Source: Paludibacteraceae bacterium (GTDB lineage: Bacteria > Bacteroidota > Bacteroidia > Bacteroidales > Paludibacteraceae). Taken from it: a DNA stretch of 63,841 bases. Position 1 is the stretch's first letter. The number at the start of each line of letters is the position of its first letter. Both the position numbers and the translations under genes were made by a program. Location of the stretch: the NCBI GenBank assembly GCA_017646805.1, contig JAGCLW010000027.1:1-63841 (forward strand). The letters run 5' to 3'. Below, one piece after another: positions 47,685-56,233 of the stretch. Under the pieces are notes generated by a model. That model was not told where the DNA came from. It did no database searches and worked only from the letters and a program-made list of their open reading frames with translations.

Positions 47685-48629
47685 GTGTCTGAATTAAAAC
47701 TTTTTTACCACGATGAAGGTCGCCTAAAAATGTCAAGAAGCATTGAAACATTAAAAACAGTGCCTCTCTCTAAATTCATTTGGATCGACCTCAATGATGT
47801 CACCGAAGACATTGAAGACCAATTGGAAGAATTTCTCAAAATTTATATTCAAGAAGAAGAAGAAATCGAAGAAATTGAGATTTCTGCAAGATACATGCAA
47901 ACAGAAGATACAATCGTTGCCAACTCCCATTTTATGCACGATAACTACGTAATGGAACCTGTATCTTTTATTCTAAAAAACAACATTCTTGTCTCAGTTC
48001 GATACGACAATCTAAAATCATTTCACGAAACAGTTCGACGCATCTATGCCAACCCACGAATGTTCACTTCCGGTTATCACGTATTAACATCGTTGCTTGA
48101 AACTCGCGTAGAATTTGACGCAGATATGATTGAAGATATGACACAACAAATCACCATATTATCATCAACGCTCAAAGATGACGAAGTAGATGATGATATG
48201 CTAATCAGTATCAAAAACTTACAAGAAAAAACGATGCAAATTCGCGAAAATATCATTGATAAACAACGCGTAGTGAGCAACATGCTAAAAAGCGATTTAT
48301 TCCCTACCGAACTCAAACCAAAATTATCAATGATCATCAAAGACATCAACTCTCTTATCGAACACACCAACTTTAGTTTTGATCGATTGGATTATTTACA
48401 AGACACATTCCTTGGGTTAGTTAATATCCAACAAAACAAAATCATCAAAATATTTACAATCGTATCCGTTATCTTCATGCCTCCAACCCTCATCGCGAGC
48501 ATGTATGGAATGAACTTCAAATTTATGCCGGAACTAAATTGGCAATACGGATATTTCTTTGCCATCGGACTAATGGTTTTATGCGTCTTAGCAATTTTAT
48601 GGTTTTTCCGATGGAAAAAATGGCTTTAA
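47685..48629 (+). CDS. corA: CorA-family magnesium/divalent cation transporter
   Basis: A 314-residue CorA protein with a cytoplasmic alpha/beta funnel domain, a long stalk helix and two C-terminal membrane helices; the signature YGMN selectivity motif is in SMYGMNFKFMPEL, followed by a basic C-terminus (FRWKKWL). The start is a GTG at 47685, since no ATG fits nearby. It sits 33 nt after rsmA. Confidence 0.95.
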   Translation: MSELKLFYHDEGRLKMSRSIETLKTVPLSKFIWIDLNDVTEDIEDQLEEFLKIYIQEEEEIEEIEISARYMQTEDTIVANSHFMHDNYVMEPVSFILKNNILVSVRYDNLKSFHETVRRIYANPRMFTSGYHVLTSLLETRVEFDADMIEDMTQQITILSSTLKDDEVDDDMLISIKNLQEKTMQIRENIIDKQRVVSNMLKSDLFPTELKPKLSMIIKDINSLIEHTNFSFDRLDYLQDTFLGLVNIQQNKIIKIFTIVSVIFMPPTLIASMYGMNFKFMPELNWQYGYFFAIGLMVLCVLAILWFFRWKKWL

Positions 48630-48662
48630 ATCAATTACACAACACTTTTTTCTAAAAAAAAC

Positions 48663-49427
48663 ATGGCTAAACTAAACATAGAAAAACCTATCGTTTTTTT
48701 CGATTTAGAAACAACAGGTACCAATATCAGTTTTGATCGTATAGTCGAAATATCTTATATCAAAATTTGGCCAAACGGCGAAGAAGAAGAAAAAACATAT
48801 CGGATCAATCCAACAATTCCGATTCCTGCAAATGCATCTGCCGTTCATGGCATATTCGACAAAGACGTTGCCGACAAACCAACATTCAAAGAACTTGCAA
48901 ACAACATTGCAGAAGTATTTACAAACACCGATATTGCCGGCTTCAACTCCAATCGTTTTGACATTCCTTTGCTTGCCGAAGAACTTCTCCGTGCAGGAAT
49001 CAATATTGATTTTACTCAACATCGATTTATTGATGTGCAACGAATTTATCACAAAAAAGAGCCTCGTACGCTATCTGCCGCATATCAATATTATTGCCAC
49101 AAAAATCTGGACAACGCACACAGTGCTTCTGCCGACACTCGAGCAACTTACGAAATTCTACAAGCTCAAATAGATAAATATTCTGACTTAGAAAACGACA
49201 TCGACTTTTTATCCAATTATTCTTCCGAAAAAATAGTTGATTTATCCAATCGTTTTACCTACAACAACGAAAATGAAATCGTATTCAATTTCGGAAAATA
49301 CAAAGGTCAAAGTGTCAAAACAACATGTCTAAGAGATCGCGGATACATTGAATGGCTAATGCAAAGCGATATGCCTTTACAGTCCAAACAAATTCTTTAT
49401 CAACTTTATCAAAAAGCAAATGCCTAA
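48663..49427 (+). CDS. DnaQ-like 3'-5' exonuclease
   Basis: A 254-residue DEDDh exonuclease. ExoI motif FFDLETTGTN, ExoII in NSNRFDIPLLAEEL and ExoIII HSASADTRATYEIL (His and Asp of DEDDh) are present. A C-terminal module of about 60 residues (FNFGKYKGQSV onward) resembles the small nucleic-acid-binding part in some ExoX-like proteins. It is separate from a polymerase and likely acts in repair, RNA trimming or proofreading in trans. It overlaps trmN6 by 8 nt. Confidence 0.9.
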   Translation: MAKLNIEKPIVFFDLETTGTNISFDRIVEISYIKIWPNGEEEEKTYRINPTIPIPANASAVHGIFDKDVADKPTFKELANNIAEVFTNTDIAGFNSNRFDIPLLAEELLRAGINIDFTQHRFIDVQRIYHKKEPRTLSAAYQYYCHKNLDNAHSASADTRATYEILQAQIDKYSDLENDIDFLSNYSSEKIVDLSNRFTYNNENEIVFNFGKYKGQSVKTTCLRDRGYIEWLMQSDMPLQSKQILYQLYQKANA

Positions 49428-50136
49428 CCCCTATTTTCAATTCAAGCAATTCACGATCTATCAAGACCGTTGCTCCATGAAAGTAGGTACCGATGGTGTT
49501 CTTTTAGGAGCTTGGGCAGATTGTTCTTCATCGCAAAATATTCTCGACATCGGAACCGGAACCGGACTTATCGCCCTCATGTTGGCTCAACGTTCTCCCA
49601 AAGCTATCATTCACGCAGTTGAAATTGATGAAGAAAGTAGCACTCAAGCAATGGAAAACGTTTTGTCTTCTCCTTTTTCCGAGCAAATAAAAGTATATAA
49701 CACATCAATACAATCATTTTCAAACGAAGCAACAGAAACATTTGATCTTATTGTTTCTAATCCTCCTTATTTTGAAAACAATCTCAAATGTCCTTCCGAA
49801 AACCGTTCGTTAGCCCGACACACCGACGCTCTTTCTTTTGAAGAACTCATTGATTGTGCATTACATTTATTAGCTCCAAACGGAAAGTTTTGTGTTATTC
49901 TTCCAACAGAAGAAGCCATTCGATTCGGTCATCTTGCTCAACAAAAAGGATTATTCTTATCTCATCAAACAAAAGTATTTCCTCTTATAGAAAAAGAAGA
50001 GAAACGCCGTCTGCTTTGTTTTTCACAAGAAAACGTACCTACAACCGAAGACTCTCTCATTATTGAATTGGAACGACACATTTATACGGAAGAATTCAAA
50101 ACGCTAACAAAAGATTTTTATCTGGACAAAAAATAA
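49420..50136 (+). CDS. trmN6: tRNA1(Val) (adenine(37)-N6)-methyltransferase
   Basis: YfiC/TrmN6 family enzyme that makes m6A37 in tRNA-Val. The 238 residues have FKQFTIYQDRCSMKVGTDGV and LLGAWA of this family, the SAM loop LDIGTGTGLIALML and the adenine-N6 motif SNPPYFENN. It overlaps the exonuclease gene and ends at a strong hairpin. Confidence 0.93.
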   Translation: MPNPYFQFKQFTIYQDRCSMKVGTDGVLLGAWADCSSSQNILDIGTGTGLIALMLAQRSPKAIIHAVEIDEESSTQAMENVLSSPFSEQIKVYNTSIQSFSNEATETFDLIVSNPPYFENNLKCPSENRSLARHTDALSFEELIDCALHLLAPNGKFCVILPTEEAIRFGHLAQQKGLFLSHQTKVFPLIEKEEKRRLLCFSQENVPTTEDSLIIELERHIYTEEFKTLTKDFYLDKK

Positions 50137-50147
50137 GATACTATTCA

Positions 50148-50185
50148 AAAAAAAGAGAGACATTTTTCAATGTCTCTCTTTTTTT
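50148..50185. terminator. bidirectional intrinsic terminator
   Basis: Perfect 14-bp stem AAAAGAGAGACATT / AATGTCTCTCTTTT with a TTTC loop and A/T runs on both sides, between the convergent genes ending at 50136 and 50191. Confidence 0.93.
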
Positions 50186-50190
50186 ATTCA

Positions 50191-50823
50191 TCATGCTTTT
50201 GTTTCATAAGCATCAGCTCTTTGTCTGACTGCAAGATAGAAAATAATCGCACGAGTTTTTTTCTTCGATACACGCTTGTCGTGATATTCTACTTCATATA
50301 CATAATTGTCCGGATCAACTTCGTAAATTGAATTCGGCAACCATTCTTCAAGAATAAAACGTTCTGCTTTTAGCATGTTACGCATCCAAAGTTTTGAATG
50401 AGGAATTTTCACATGAACCGCAACATAAAAACCATTATCAATCGTCAACGTATTCATTCCTTCCGGAACTTGAGAAAAGTCATTCACAATCGCTCCAATA
50501 CCAAAATCAAAAGCTCCATCTTCTTCCGATTTACAACGAATCGTCACATGAGAATGCTCTTCTTCTTTGTTTGGAATAGAATCACGAATTTCTCTAAACT
50601 TATGCCAAAGTTGATAATCATCTTCAAACATTTTATCTTCTGTCGTTTTGATTCGAAATCCAACGACATTAATCGGACGACGCACACGAATAATTTTTGG
50701 TTGAAAATTTTGTTTGTTTTGCAACGCCATTGCAAGAATAATCGTAAGGAAAACAAACGGAATACAAACCGCCAACACATGCCACCAAACAGAGATAGCA
50801 CCAAAAACAAATAAAGGAATCAT
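50191..50823 (-). CDS. membrane-anchored protein with GyrI-like (effector-binding) domain
   Basis: A 210-residue protein with one N-terminal membrane helix (about 10-32) and a soluble domain that resembles the GyrI-like/AraC effector-binding fold: a strand-rich FDFGIGAIVNDFSQVPEGMN, then IDNGFYVAVHVKIPHS and a helix with LEEWLPNSIYEVDP and the acidic YEVEY strand. Such domains bind small cationic or hydrophobic molecules. No DNA-binding part is present, so a regulator role is unlikely. Ligand unknown. Confidence 0.75.
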   Translation of the reverse strand: MIPLFVFGAISVWWHVLAVCIPFVFLTIILAMALQNKQNFQPKIIRVRRPINVVGFRIKTTEDKMFEDDYQLWHKFREIRDSIPNKEEEHSHVTIRCKSEEDGAFDFGIGAIVNDFSQVPEGMNTLTIDNGFYVAVHVKIPHSKLWMRNMLKAERFILEEWLPNSIYEVDPDNYVYEVEYHDKRVSKKKTRAIIFYLAVRQRADAYETKA

Positions 50824-50883
50824 AGTAGTAGAAATTAAAAAATGATTAAACTCCTATTTTTGAGATTTTTTATTCTCTCCTCA

Positions 50884-50891
50884 CAAAGATA
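50884..50891 (-). promoter_or_regulatory. -7 promoter box of the GyrI-like gene
   Basis: TATCTTTG on the minus strand, 61 nt upstream of the ATG at 50823. No clear -33 TTTG at the standard spacing. Confidence 0.5.
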
Positions 50892-51046
50892 ATTTTTTTT
50901 TTAGAAAAACAACACTTTTTAACTTTTTTTTATTTTAATTATCCTTTTTATTATATATCAAAACCTTTCAGCCCGAAAATCCACATATTTTCCATGATTC
51001 TTTCGTCTGTATTTACCTACAATAATCAATCTTATACACAACACAT

Positions 51047-51220
51047 AAAAAAGCACGGCACTTTTTAGGATTCTCATTTCAAAATGTTTGGCATAACCCG
51101 ACAAATAGAAAGGCTAAAAAGTCCATGCTTTCAAGCACAAGCATTTGTGTATTATTCTTATCTGTCATTTTTTAGTCGCCAAACTTTTGAAATGATAGAA
51201 TAAAATTAAATGCTTTTTTT
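51047..51220. ncRNA. 174-nt rod-like inverted repeat, possible 6S-like structured RNA
   Basis: Within the 445-nt spacer 50824-51268 the sequence folds into one long interrupted hairpin. Pairings from the base: AAAAAAGCA (51047-51055) with TGCTTTTTT; ATTCT with AGAAT; CATTTCAAAA-T-GTTTGGC (51075-51092) with GCCAAAC-TTTTGAAATG (51178-51194); a GACA-AATA-GAA region with TTC-TTAT-CTGTC; and an apical ATGCTT / AAGCAT hairpin. Size and shape recall 6S RNA, but I cannot confirm the family or the strand. On the plus strand the 3' arm ends in a U-run. Confidence 0.5.
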
Positions 51221-51234
51221 CAAAATTTTCAAAT

Positions 51235-51258
51235 TTTGCGTAAAATTTTTCACGCAAA
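51235..51258 (-). terminator. weak hairpin after nhaD
   Basis: A 7-bp stem TTTGCGT / ACGCAAA with a 10-nt loop lies 11 nt past the nhaD stop. The run after it on the minus strand is AT-rich but not a clean U-tract, so it is a weak terminator or a 3'-end stabilising hairpin. Confidence 0.4.
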
Positions 51259-51268
51259 TTATTTCATA

Positions 51269-52645
51269 TTACGCTCCTAACAATAGCGTTTGCAAATAAA
51301 ATGCTCCGACTCCACAAAGATAACCCAAAAGAGCAAGCCAAGAGATTTTTTTAAGATACCAAATAAAATTGATTTTTTCAATTCCCATCACAACTACTCC
51401 TGCCGCAGAACCAATGATAAGAATACTTCCTCCAACTCCGGCACAATACGCAAGCATTGTCCAGAAAATACTATCTTGTGGATACACATCAAGAGGATAC
51501 ATTCCCATTGCAGCAGCGACAAGAGGCACATTATCTACAATAGAACTCAAAATTCCAATAATAAGATTGATAATATAAATATTGCCAATTTCTTTGTCAA
51601 GAATATCTGCAAAATCAGTAAGAATTCCGGCACATTGCAATACTCCTACCGCCATCAAAATTCCAAGGAAAAACAACAATGTGGACATATCAATACGAGA
51701 AAGAACATTTGAGATGCGTCCTTTATCTTTCTCATTAATATCTTTTTTCTTATGATAAAGAAGTTCTGTATATACCCACAAAACTCCTAATCCAAGCAAT
51801 ATTCCTAAAAATGGAGGCAAATGAGTTATACTTTTGAAAATCGGAACGAAAATCAAAGCTCCAACTCCAAGACAAAAAATGGAAAGACGTTCGCGATTAT
51901 TAATTTTTTCTGCAAGATTGAAATGATTGGAATCTTTTTGAATAGCAGAATTTGGTTCAACCTCTCCTTTCAACGAGAATGTAACAACAAGCAAAGGAAC
52001 AACTACCGAAACGAGAGAAGGCAAAATAATCGAAGGAATAATAGCCGTTGTACTAACTTGTCCTCCTACCCAAAGCATGATAGTTGTCACATCACCAATC
52101 GGGCTCCAAGCTCCACCACTGTTAGCCGCAATAATAATCATAGAAGCAAACAACCAACGATCGGCTTGATCTTTGATAAGCTTACGCAACAACATTACCA
52201 TCACAATTGCGGTTGTCATATTGTCGAGAAGAGCAGATAAGAAGAATGTCACAAAAGATAAAATCCACAACAAAGCACGTTTGTTTTTGGTTGTAATGCG
52301 GTCAGTAATAATCGAAAATCCTCCATGCATATCAACCAATTCAACAATCGTCATCGCTCCCAAAAGGAAAAACAAAATTTGAGACGTATCTCCCAAATGT
52401 TCTATAATCTGAACACTTGTAACAAATTTAATTACTTGTTCATGAAAATTCAAAGAAGAATTTTCTACTTGAAATTGTTTAAATGCATCTACGCAAGCCA
52501 ACAATTCCGGAGCGGCAAAAATATACACCGTCCACAACAAAGCACAAAGCAACAACGCACTTGCCGCTTTATTCACTTTAAAAGGATGTTCCATTGCGAT
52601 ACAAAAATATCCGACAACAAACATCACAATCATTACTGCAATCAT
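51269..52645 (-). CDS. nhaD: sodium:proton antiporter, NhaD family
   Basis: A 458-residue ion-transporter-superfamily protein with about 12-13 membrane helices. Signature stretches are SALLDNMTTAIVMVMLLRKL, NSGGAWSPIGDVTTIMLW and the second repeat LSSIVDNVPLVAAAMGMYP, then GVGGSILIIGSAAGVV. NhaD exchanges Na+ or Li+ for protons at the inner membrane and is common in Bacteroidota. It is monocistronic. Confidence 0.95.
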   Translation of the reverse strand: MIAVMIVMFVVGYFCIAMEHPFKVNKAASALLLCALLWTVYIFAAPELLACVDAFKQFQVENSSLNFHEQVIKFVTSVQIIEHLGDTSQILFFLLGAMTIVELVDMHGGFSIITDRITTKNKRALLWILSFVTFFLSALLDNMTTAIVMVMLLRKLIKDQADRWLFASMIIIAANSGGAWSPIGDVTTIMLWVGGQVSTTAIIPSIILPSLVSVVVPLLVVTFSLKGEVEPNSAIQKDSNHFNLAEKINNRERLSIFCLGVGALIFVPIFKSITHLPPFLGILLGLGVLWVYTELLYHKKKDINEKDKGRISNVLSRIDMSTLLFFLGILMAVGVLQCAGILTDFADILDKEIGNIYIINLIIGILSSIVDNVPLVAAAMGMYPLDVYPQDSIFWTMLAYCAGVGGSILIIGSAAGVVVMGIEKINFIWYLKKISWLALLGYLCGVGAFYLQTLLLGA

Positions 52646-52737
52646 AGTTTTTTGTTGATTAAATTGATTATTGAAAAAACAACAATCAAAAATTAAATAT
52701 TAGAAAAAAGGAGTTATTTAGTTGTTTTTAGTATGGT

Positions 52738-52745
52738 CAAAGATA
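52738..52745 (-). promoter_or_regulatory. -7 promoter box of nhaD
   Basis: TATCTTTG on the minus strand, 93 nt upstream of the nhaD ATG, implying a leader of about 85 nt. No standard -33 box. Confidence 0.45.
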
Positions 52746-52814
52746 CTATTTTTATTTGAGAAAATGTATTGCCTATTTATTTTTGTAGAAGAAAAATTTT
52801 TTTAATGCAATTTT

Positions 52815-52847
52815 ATAAAAAAAAAGAGCAATCAAAGTTGCTCTTTT
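52815..52847 (-). terminator. intrinsic terminator of the N-acyltransferase gene
   Basis: A 10-bp stem AAAAGAGCAA / TTGCTCTTTT with a 6-nt loop, then a U-run on the minus strand, just past the stop at 52852. Confidence 0.9.
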
Positions 52848-52851
52848 CAAT

Positions 52852-53796
52852 TTATTTTAATGTTTCCAAATAACTTTTATAACTACCAATATATCGGTCT
52901 TGCTTTTCTTCTAAAATATCTTCCGTTTTAATCATTATTCCGGTTTCAAGCACATCTCCAAATTCATCATTTACTCCGGTTCCGAAAGTCTGCATAGAAT
53001 CTGTCAAACCAATATAAGCATTAAATAATGCTGGAATACATTCTCCAAGTTCTCTTGCCACTCGTTGTAAAACTTTATATGCTTCATGCAAATTCAAATT
53101 CGCAAACAACTCTTCTGCTTTTAATGTGATTTCTTCTTTTTGGGGAAATGGAAGAATAATATTAACTAAATTTTGCTTGTTTGGAAAATAACGATCAAGA
53201 TAAGCATAAAGCAACTCTCTAACAGTTTCGTTATATTCTCTATAAATCGTAACTTTTCCGATCAGATATTTTATATCATTATCCAAAATAAGAGCTCCTA
53301 ATCCATCCCAAAGATTATCCAATGCAAAAAGAGCTTTTATTCCCGCTTCGCGACATTGATATGCCGGCTGGATAAATGCTCGTCCAAGCTCGGTTGTAAT
53401 TGACATATAAGAATTGATAAATTCTTCACTGAAATGAAACATGTGTGAAGAAACAATATTCGGTTGTTTTTTTTGATTAAGAACCGTATCTTTTCCATGC
53501 AAATAGCGATAACCGCCAACGATTTCTTCATTATCCGGATCCCAAACTATCAACTGACGATAGGGTTTTTCCATTATATCAAACTCATCAATATCAACCG
53601 ATTTTCCTGTTCCCCCTCCGCTCGTACGGAAACTCAATTCGCGAAGACGACCAATTTCTTGCATTATGTTGGGAGCTTCGTGTGCAGATACATCATATAC
53701 AAAATTTCCTGCCTTATTTGTTGGACGCACCAAACGACATTTTTTCAATTCGGCTTTTAATACATCTCTGTCAATAGGAGCTATAATTTCTTCCAT
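52852..53796 (-). CDS. GNAT-fold N-acyltransferase, GlsB/OlsB-like
   Basis: A 314-residue protein of the hemolysin-like acetyltransferase group (Acetyltransf_5). The opening IGRLRELSFRTSGGGTGKSV and YRQLIVWDPDNEEIVGGYRY are typical. In Bacteroides a protein of this kind (GlsB) N-acylates glycine to start glycine-lipid synthesis; OlsB does the same with ornithine in proteobacteria. The O-acyltransferase partner (GlsA) is not adjacent, so the exact product is uncertain. A perfect -7 box lies 71 nt upstream. Confidence 0.78.
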   Translation of the reverse strand: MEEIIAPIDRDVLKAELKKCRLVRPTNKAGNFVYDVSAHEAPNIMQEIGRLRELSFRTSGGGTGKSVDIDEFDIMEKPYRQLIVWDPDNEEIVGGYRYLHGKDTVLNQKKQPNIVSSHMFHFSEEFINSYMSITTELGRAFIQPAYQCREAGIKALFALDNLWDGLGALILDNDIKYLIGKVTIYREYNETVRELLYAYLDRYFPNKQNLVNIILPFPQKEEITLKAEELFANLNLHEAYKVLQRVARELGECIPALFNAYIGLTDSMQTFGTGVNDEFGDVLETGIMIKTEDILEEKQDRYIGSYKSYLETLK

Positions 53797-53866
53797 ATTT
53801 CACACAAATTTGATTTTTGGAAAATAATATATTTGCGTCAAACTAAAATCAACGCAAAATTCATCA

Positions 53867-53874
53867 CAAAGATA
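53867..53874 (-). promoter_or_regulatory. -7 promoter box of the N-acyltransferase gene
   Basis: TATCTTTG on the minus strand, 71 nt upstream of the ATG at 53796; no -33 TTTG at the usual spacing. Confidence 0.5.
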
Positions 53875-53966
53875 GTGATATTTTCATTAAAATATTGCAC
53901 AGAAAAAACAATTTTTAAGAAAAAATCAATTTGTTTTTTGTAGATTTTACACGTTCTACTTTTCTT

Positions 53967-54581
53967 CTAAAAAAGGGCAAATTGATAAACAGAAAAAATG
54001 CCTAACAAAAAACCTAAAAGAATTTGGATTGGCGTATGGGCTTTTAATTTCAATCGGGAAGATCCTATCAATCCGGCAATTAAAAATGAAATCGAAATCA
54101 AAATGAAGAAATAGTTTGTTTCCGAATATTCCATTTTTTGAACCACAAGAAGTGCCGCAATTCCGCCTCCAATACCACACATGTGAGCCGATATTTTAGT
54201 AAACAATTTGTTTATCACGGTCAATAATGCTATTGAAATTGCACTTCCGATAAAAATATTGACAATGTAATCTGGGAAAAGACTGATGTGTAGAATATAA
54301 ATTGTGGCAGTATAGCACAAAAAAGTGACGCAATAAGGAAGTGTTCGTTCTCGTTGATTGTTGAGTTGTATATTAGAAACGATTCCCAACGATTTCATCA
54401 CGAAAATGGATAAAATCGGGACAAAAGCCGACATTCCAAAAACAACGCCAACGACAAACCATTTATACCAACTATCAATATCACTGAAACAATCGTCAAA
54501 CAAGATGCAAATGATCACATACGTTGGCACCAATAATGGCTGAAAAATTGCCGAAATAATTTTTGATAAACTCTCTGTCAT
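53967..54581 (-). CDS. PAP2-superfamily-like membrane protein
   Basis: A 204-residue protein with about six membrane helices. It has an order of motifs like PAP2 phosphatases but degenerate: NNQRERTLPY for the KxxxxxxRP region, ISAHMCGIGGG for PSGH and SRLKLKAHTPIQILLGFLLG for SR-x5-H-x3-D-x2-G. The His and Arg remain while the terminal Asp is replaced by Gln (HTPIQ). It probably acts on lipid phosphates or has lost activity. Its ATG overlaps the rpoN stop (TAATG). Confidence 0.75.
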   Translation of the reverse strand: MTESLSKIISAIFQPLLVPTYVIICILFDDCFSDIDSWYKWFVVGVVFGMSAFVPILSIFVMKSLGIVSNIQLNNQRERTLPYCVTFLCYTATIYILHISLFPDYIVNIFIGSAISIALLTVINKLFTKISAHMCGIGGGIAALLVVQKMEYSETNYFFILISISFLIAGLIGSSRLKLKAHTPIQILLGFLLGIFSVYQFALF

Positions 54582-56032
54582 TAAATTTCTTTTCTTAATC
54601 TGGCAACAGGAATATTAAGTTGTTCTCTGTATTTTGCAACTGTTCGACGAGCGATTTTATATCCTTTTTCATTTAAAATCTCCATCAATTTTTCGTCGGT
54701 AACAGGTTTTTTCTTGTCTTCAACAGCAATTACATCGGTAAGTATTTTTTTGATTTCTTTAGAAGAAACTTCTTCTCCATCAGTAGTTTGCATACTTTCG
54801 CTAAAAAAATATTTAACGGGGAAAACTCCAAAATCCGTTTGTATGTATTTGCTATTACTCACTCTCGAAATTGTAGAAATATCCAACCCTGTTCGTTCGG
54901 CAATATCTTTCAAAATCATTGGTTTAAGAAGCGTTTCGTCTCCTTTCAGAAAAAACTCACGTTGAAAATCCACAATCGTTTCCATTGTTGAAATCAATGT
55001 TTGATTGCGTTGTTTCAAAGCATCAATAAACCATTTTGCCGCATCTAATTTTTGCTTAACAAATTGCACGGTTTCTTTTAGCTCTTTATTATTTGTTTTG
55101 TCATTAGAATACGTTTCAAACATTTCTTTGTAAATATTGCTTACGCGAAGGTTTGGAATTTCTCCGTTGTTGAGCAAAACAACCAGATTCCCTTGCTCTA
55201 TTTCAAGAATAAAATCCGGAATGATAATGCCATTATTTTGTTCAAGCAAACCACCCCACGCATTTCCCGGTTTTGGATTTAATCGAACAATTTCGCTAAT
55301 TGCGACTTTAAGTTCGTTTTCTGTAAGATTGTATCGTTTGATGATTTTTTCGTAATGTTTTTTTGAAAAAGACTCAAAACATTCGTCGATTATTTGTTGT
55401 GCGACACAAATGGCTTTCGTTGCTTCTTTACGTTGCAATTGCAACGACAAACATTCTTGCAATGTGTAGGCTCCAACTCCTGCAGGATCGAGCGAACGAA
55501 CAACTTTAATCATGCGATAAATCAATTCGTCCGAGACTTCTTTCCCCAATTGAAAAGCTATGTCATCGGCCATTGATTCGGGTTCTCGACGAAGATAACC
55601 TTCGTCATCTATATTTCCGAGAATATATTCTGCTATTTCGCGTTCTTCCGGCTTAAGATTTTGCAACGAAAGTTGCTCCAAAAGATGTTCGTGAAACGAT
55701 ATTCCAATAGAAAACGGAATATCTTCATGTTTATCATCTCGACTTACATTGTTTGTCCGCAATTTATACTCGGGAATATCATCTTGTTGCATGTATTCTT
55801 CAAAATCCAAATCATCATCAATTGATTTGTCTTCATTCGGATCACTTTCTATATCCGTATTATTTTGTTCCAAAGACTCATCTACACCTTCTTCGAGAGC
55901 CGGATTTTCTTCCAATTCTCGCTGAATGCGTTCTTCTAATTCTATATTAGGAACTTCAAGCAATTTTACCAACTGAATTTGTTGTGGCGAAAGTTTTTGT
56001 TGAAGTTTTTGTTGTAATTGTTGTGACAACAT
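54581..56032 (-). CDS. rpoN: RNA polymerase sigma-54 factor
   Basis: Sigma-54, which needs an AAA+ activator to open promoters. The start chosen is MLSQQLQQKL (56032, 483 residues): region I is the glutamine-rich LSQQLQQKLQQKLSPQQIQL, followed by an acidic region II, the core-binding domain and C-terminal helix-turn-helix with the RpoN box ARRTVAKYREQLNIP. The in-frame upstream methionine at 56083 would lie beyond the promoter -7 box and is rejected. No activator gene is nearby. Confidence 0.97.
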   Translation of the reverse strand: MLSQQLQQKLQQKLSPQQIQLVKLLEVPNIELEERIQRELEENPALEEGVDESLEQNNTDIESDPNEDKSIDDDLDFEEYMQQDDIPEYKLRTNNVSRDDKHEDIPFSIGISFHEHLLEQLSLQNLKPEEREIAEYILGNIDDEGYLRREPESMADDIAFQLGKEVSDELIYRMIKVVRSLDPAGVGAYTLQECLSLQLQRKEATKAICVAQQIIDECFESFSKKHYEKIIKRYNLTENELKVAISEIVRLNPKPGNAWGGLLEQNNGIIIPDFILEIEQGNLVVLLNNGEIPNLRVSNIYKEMFETYSNDKTNNKELKETVQFVKQKLDAAKWFIDALKQRNQTLISTMETIVDFQREFFLKGDETLLKPMILKDIAERTGLDISTISRVSNSKYIQTDFGVFPVKYFFSESMQTTDGEEVSSKEIKKILTDVIAVEDKKKPVTDEKLMEILNEKGYKIARRTVAKYREQLNIPVARLRKEI

Positions 56033-56054
56033 ATTTCTCAAGCGATTGTTTTTG

Positions 56055-56062
56055 CAAAGATA
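56055..56062 (-). promoter_or_regulatory. -7 promoter box of rpoN
   Basis: TATCTTTG on the minus strand, 23 nt upstream of the rpoN ATG at 56032, giving a short leader of about 15 nt. Confidence 0.55.
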
Positions 56063-56179
56063 AATAAAAATATTCGATTTCAAGATTTATGAAAAATTTC
56101 AAAAAGCAAGTCCAATTTAAGATTTATCCATCAAAAATCATGTTTTATAATCATTTTCTTCAGTTTTATCATTATCTTT

Positions 56180-56211
56180 TTTGCTTTCTATTTTGCTTTT
56201 TCTTACATTTG
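56180..56211 (+). promoter_or_regulatory. promoter of the LytS/LytTR operon
   Basis: -33 TTTG (56180-56183), 20-nt spacer, -7 TACATTTG (56204-56211): a full Bacteroidota consensus 23 nt upstream of the histidine kinase ATG at 56234. It also excludes the TTG start at 56213. Confidence 0.65.
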
Positions 56212-56233
56212 TTTGCTAAAAAAAATTTTTTCA

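Noticed and set aside
56213..56233. TTG start of the LytS-type kinase seven codons upstream
   Set aside because: It lies only 2 nt after the -7 box of a consensus promoter, so it would be at or before the transcription start; the ATG at 56234 is used.
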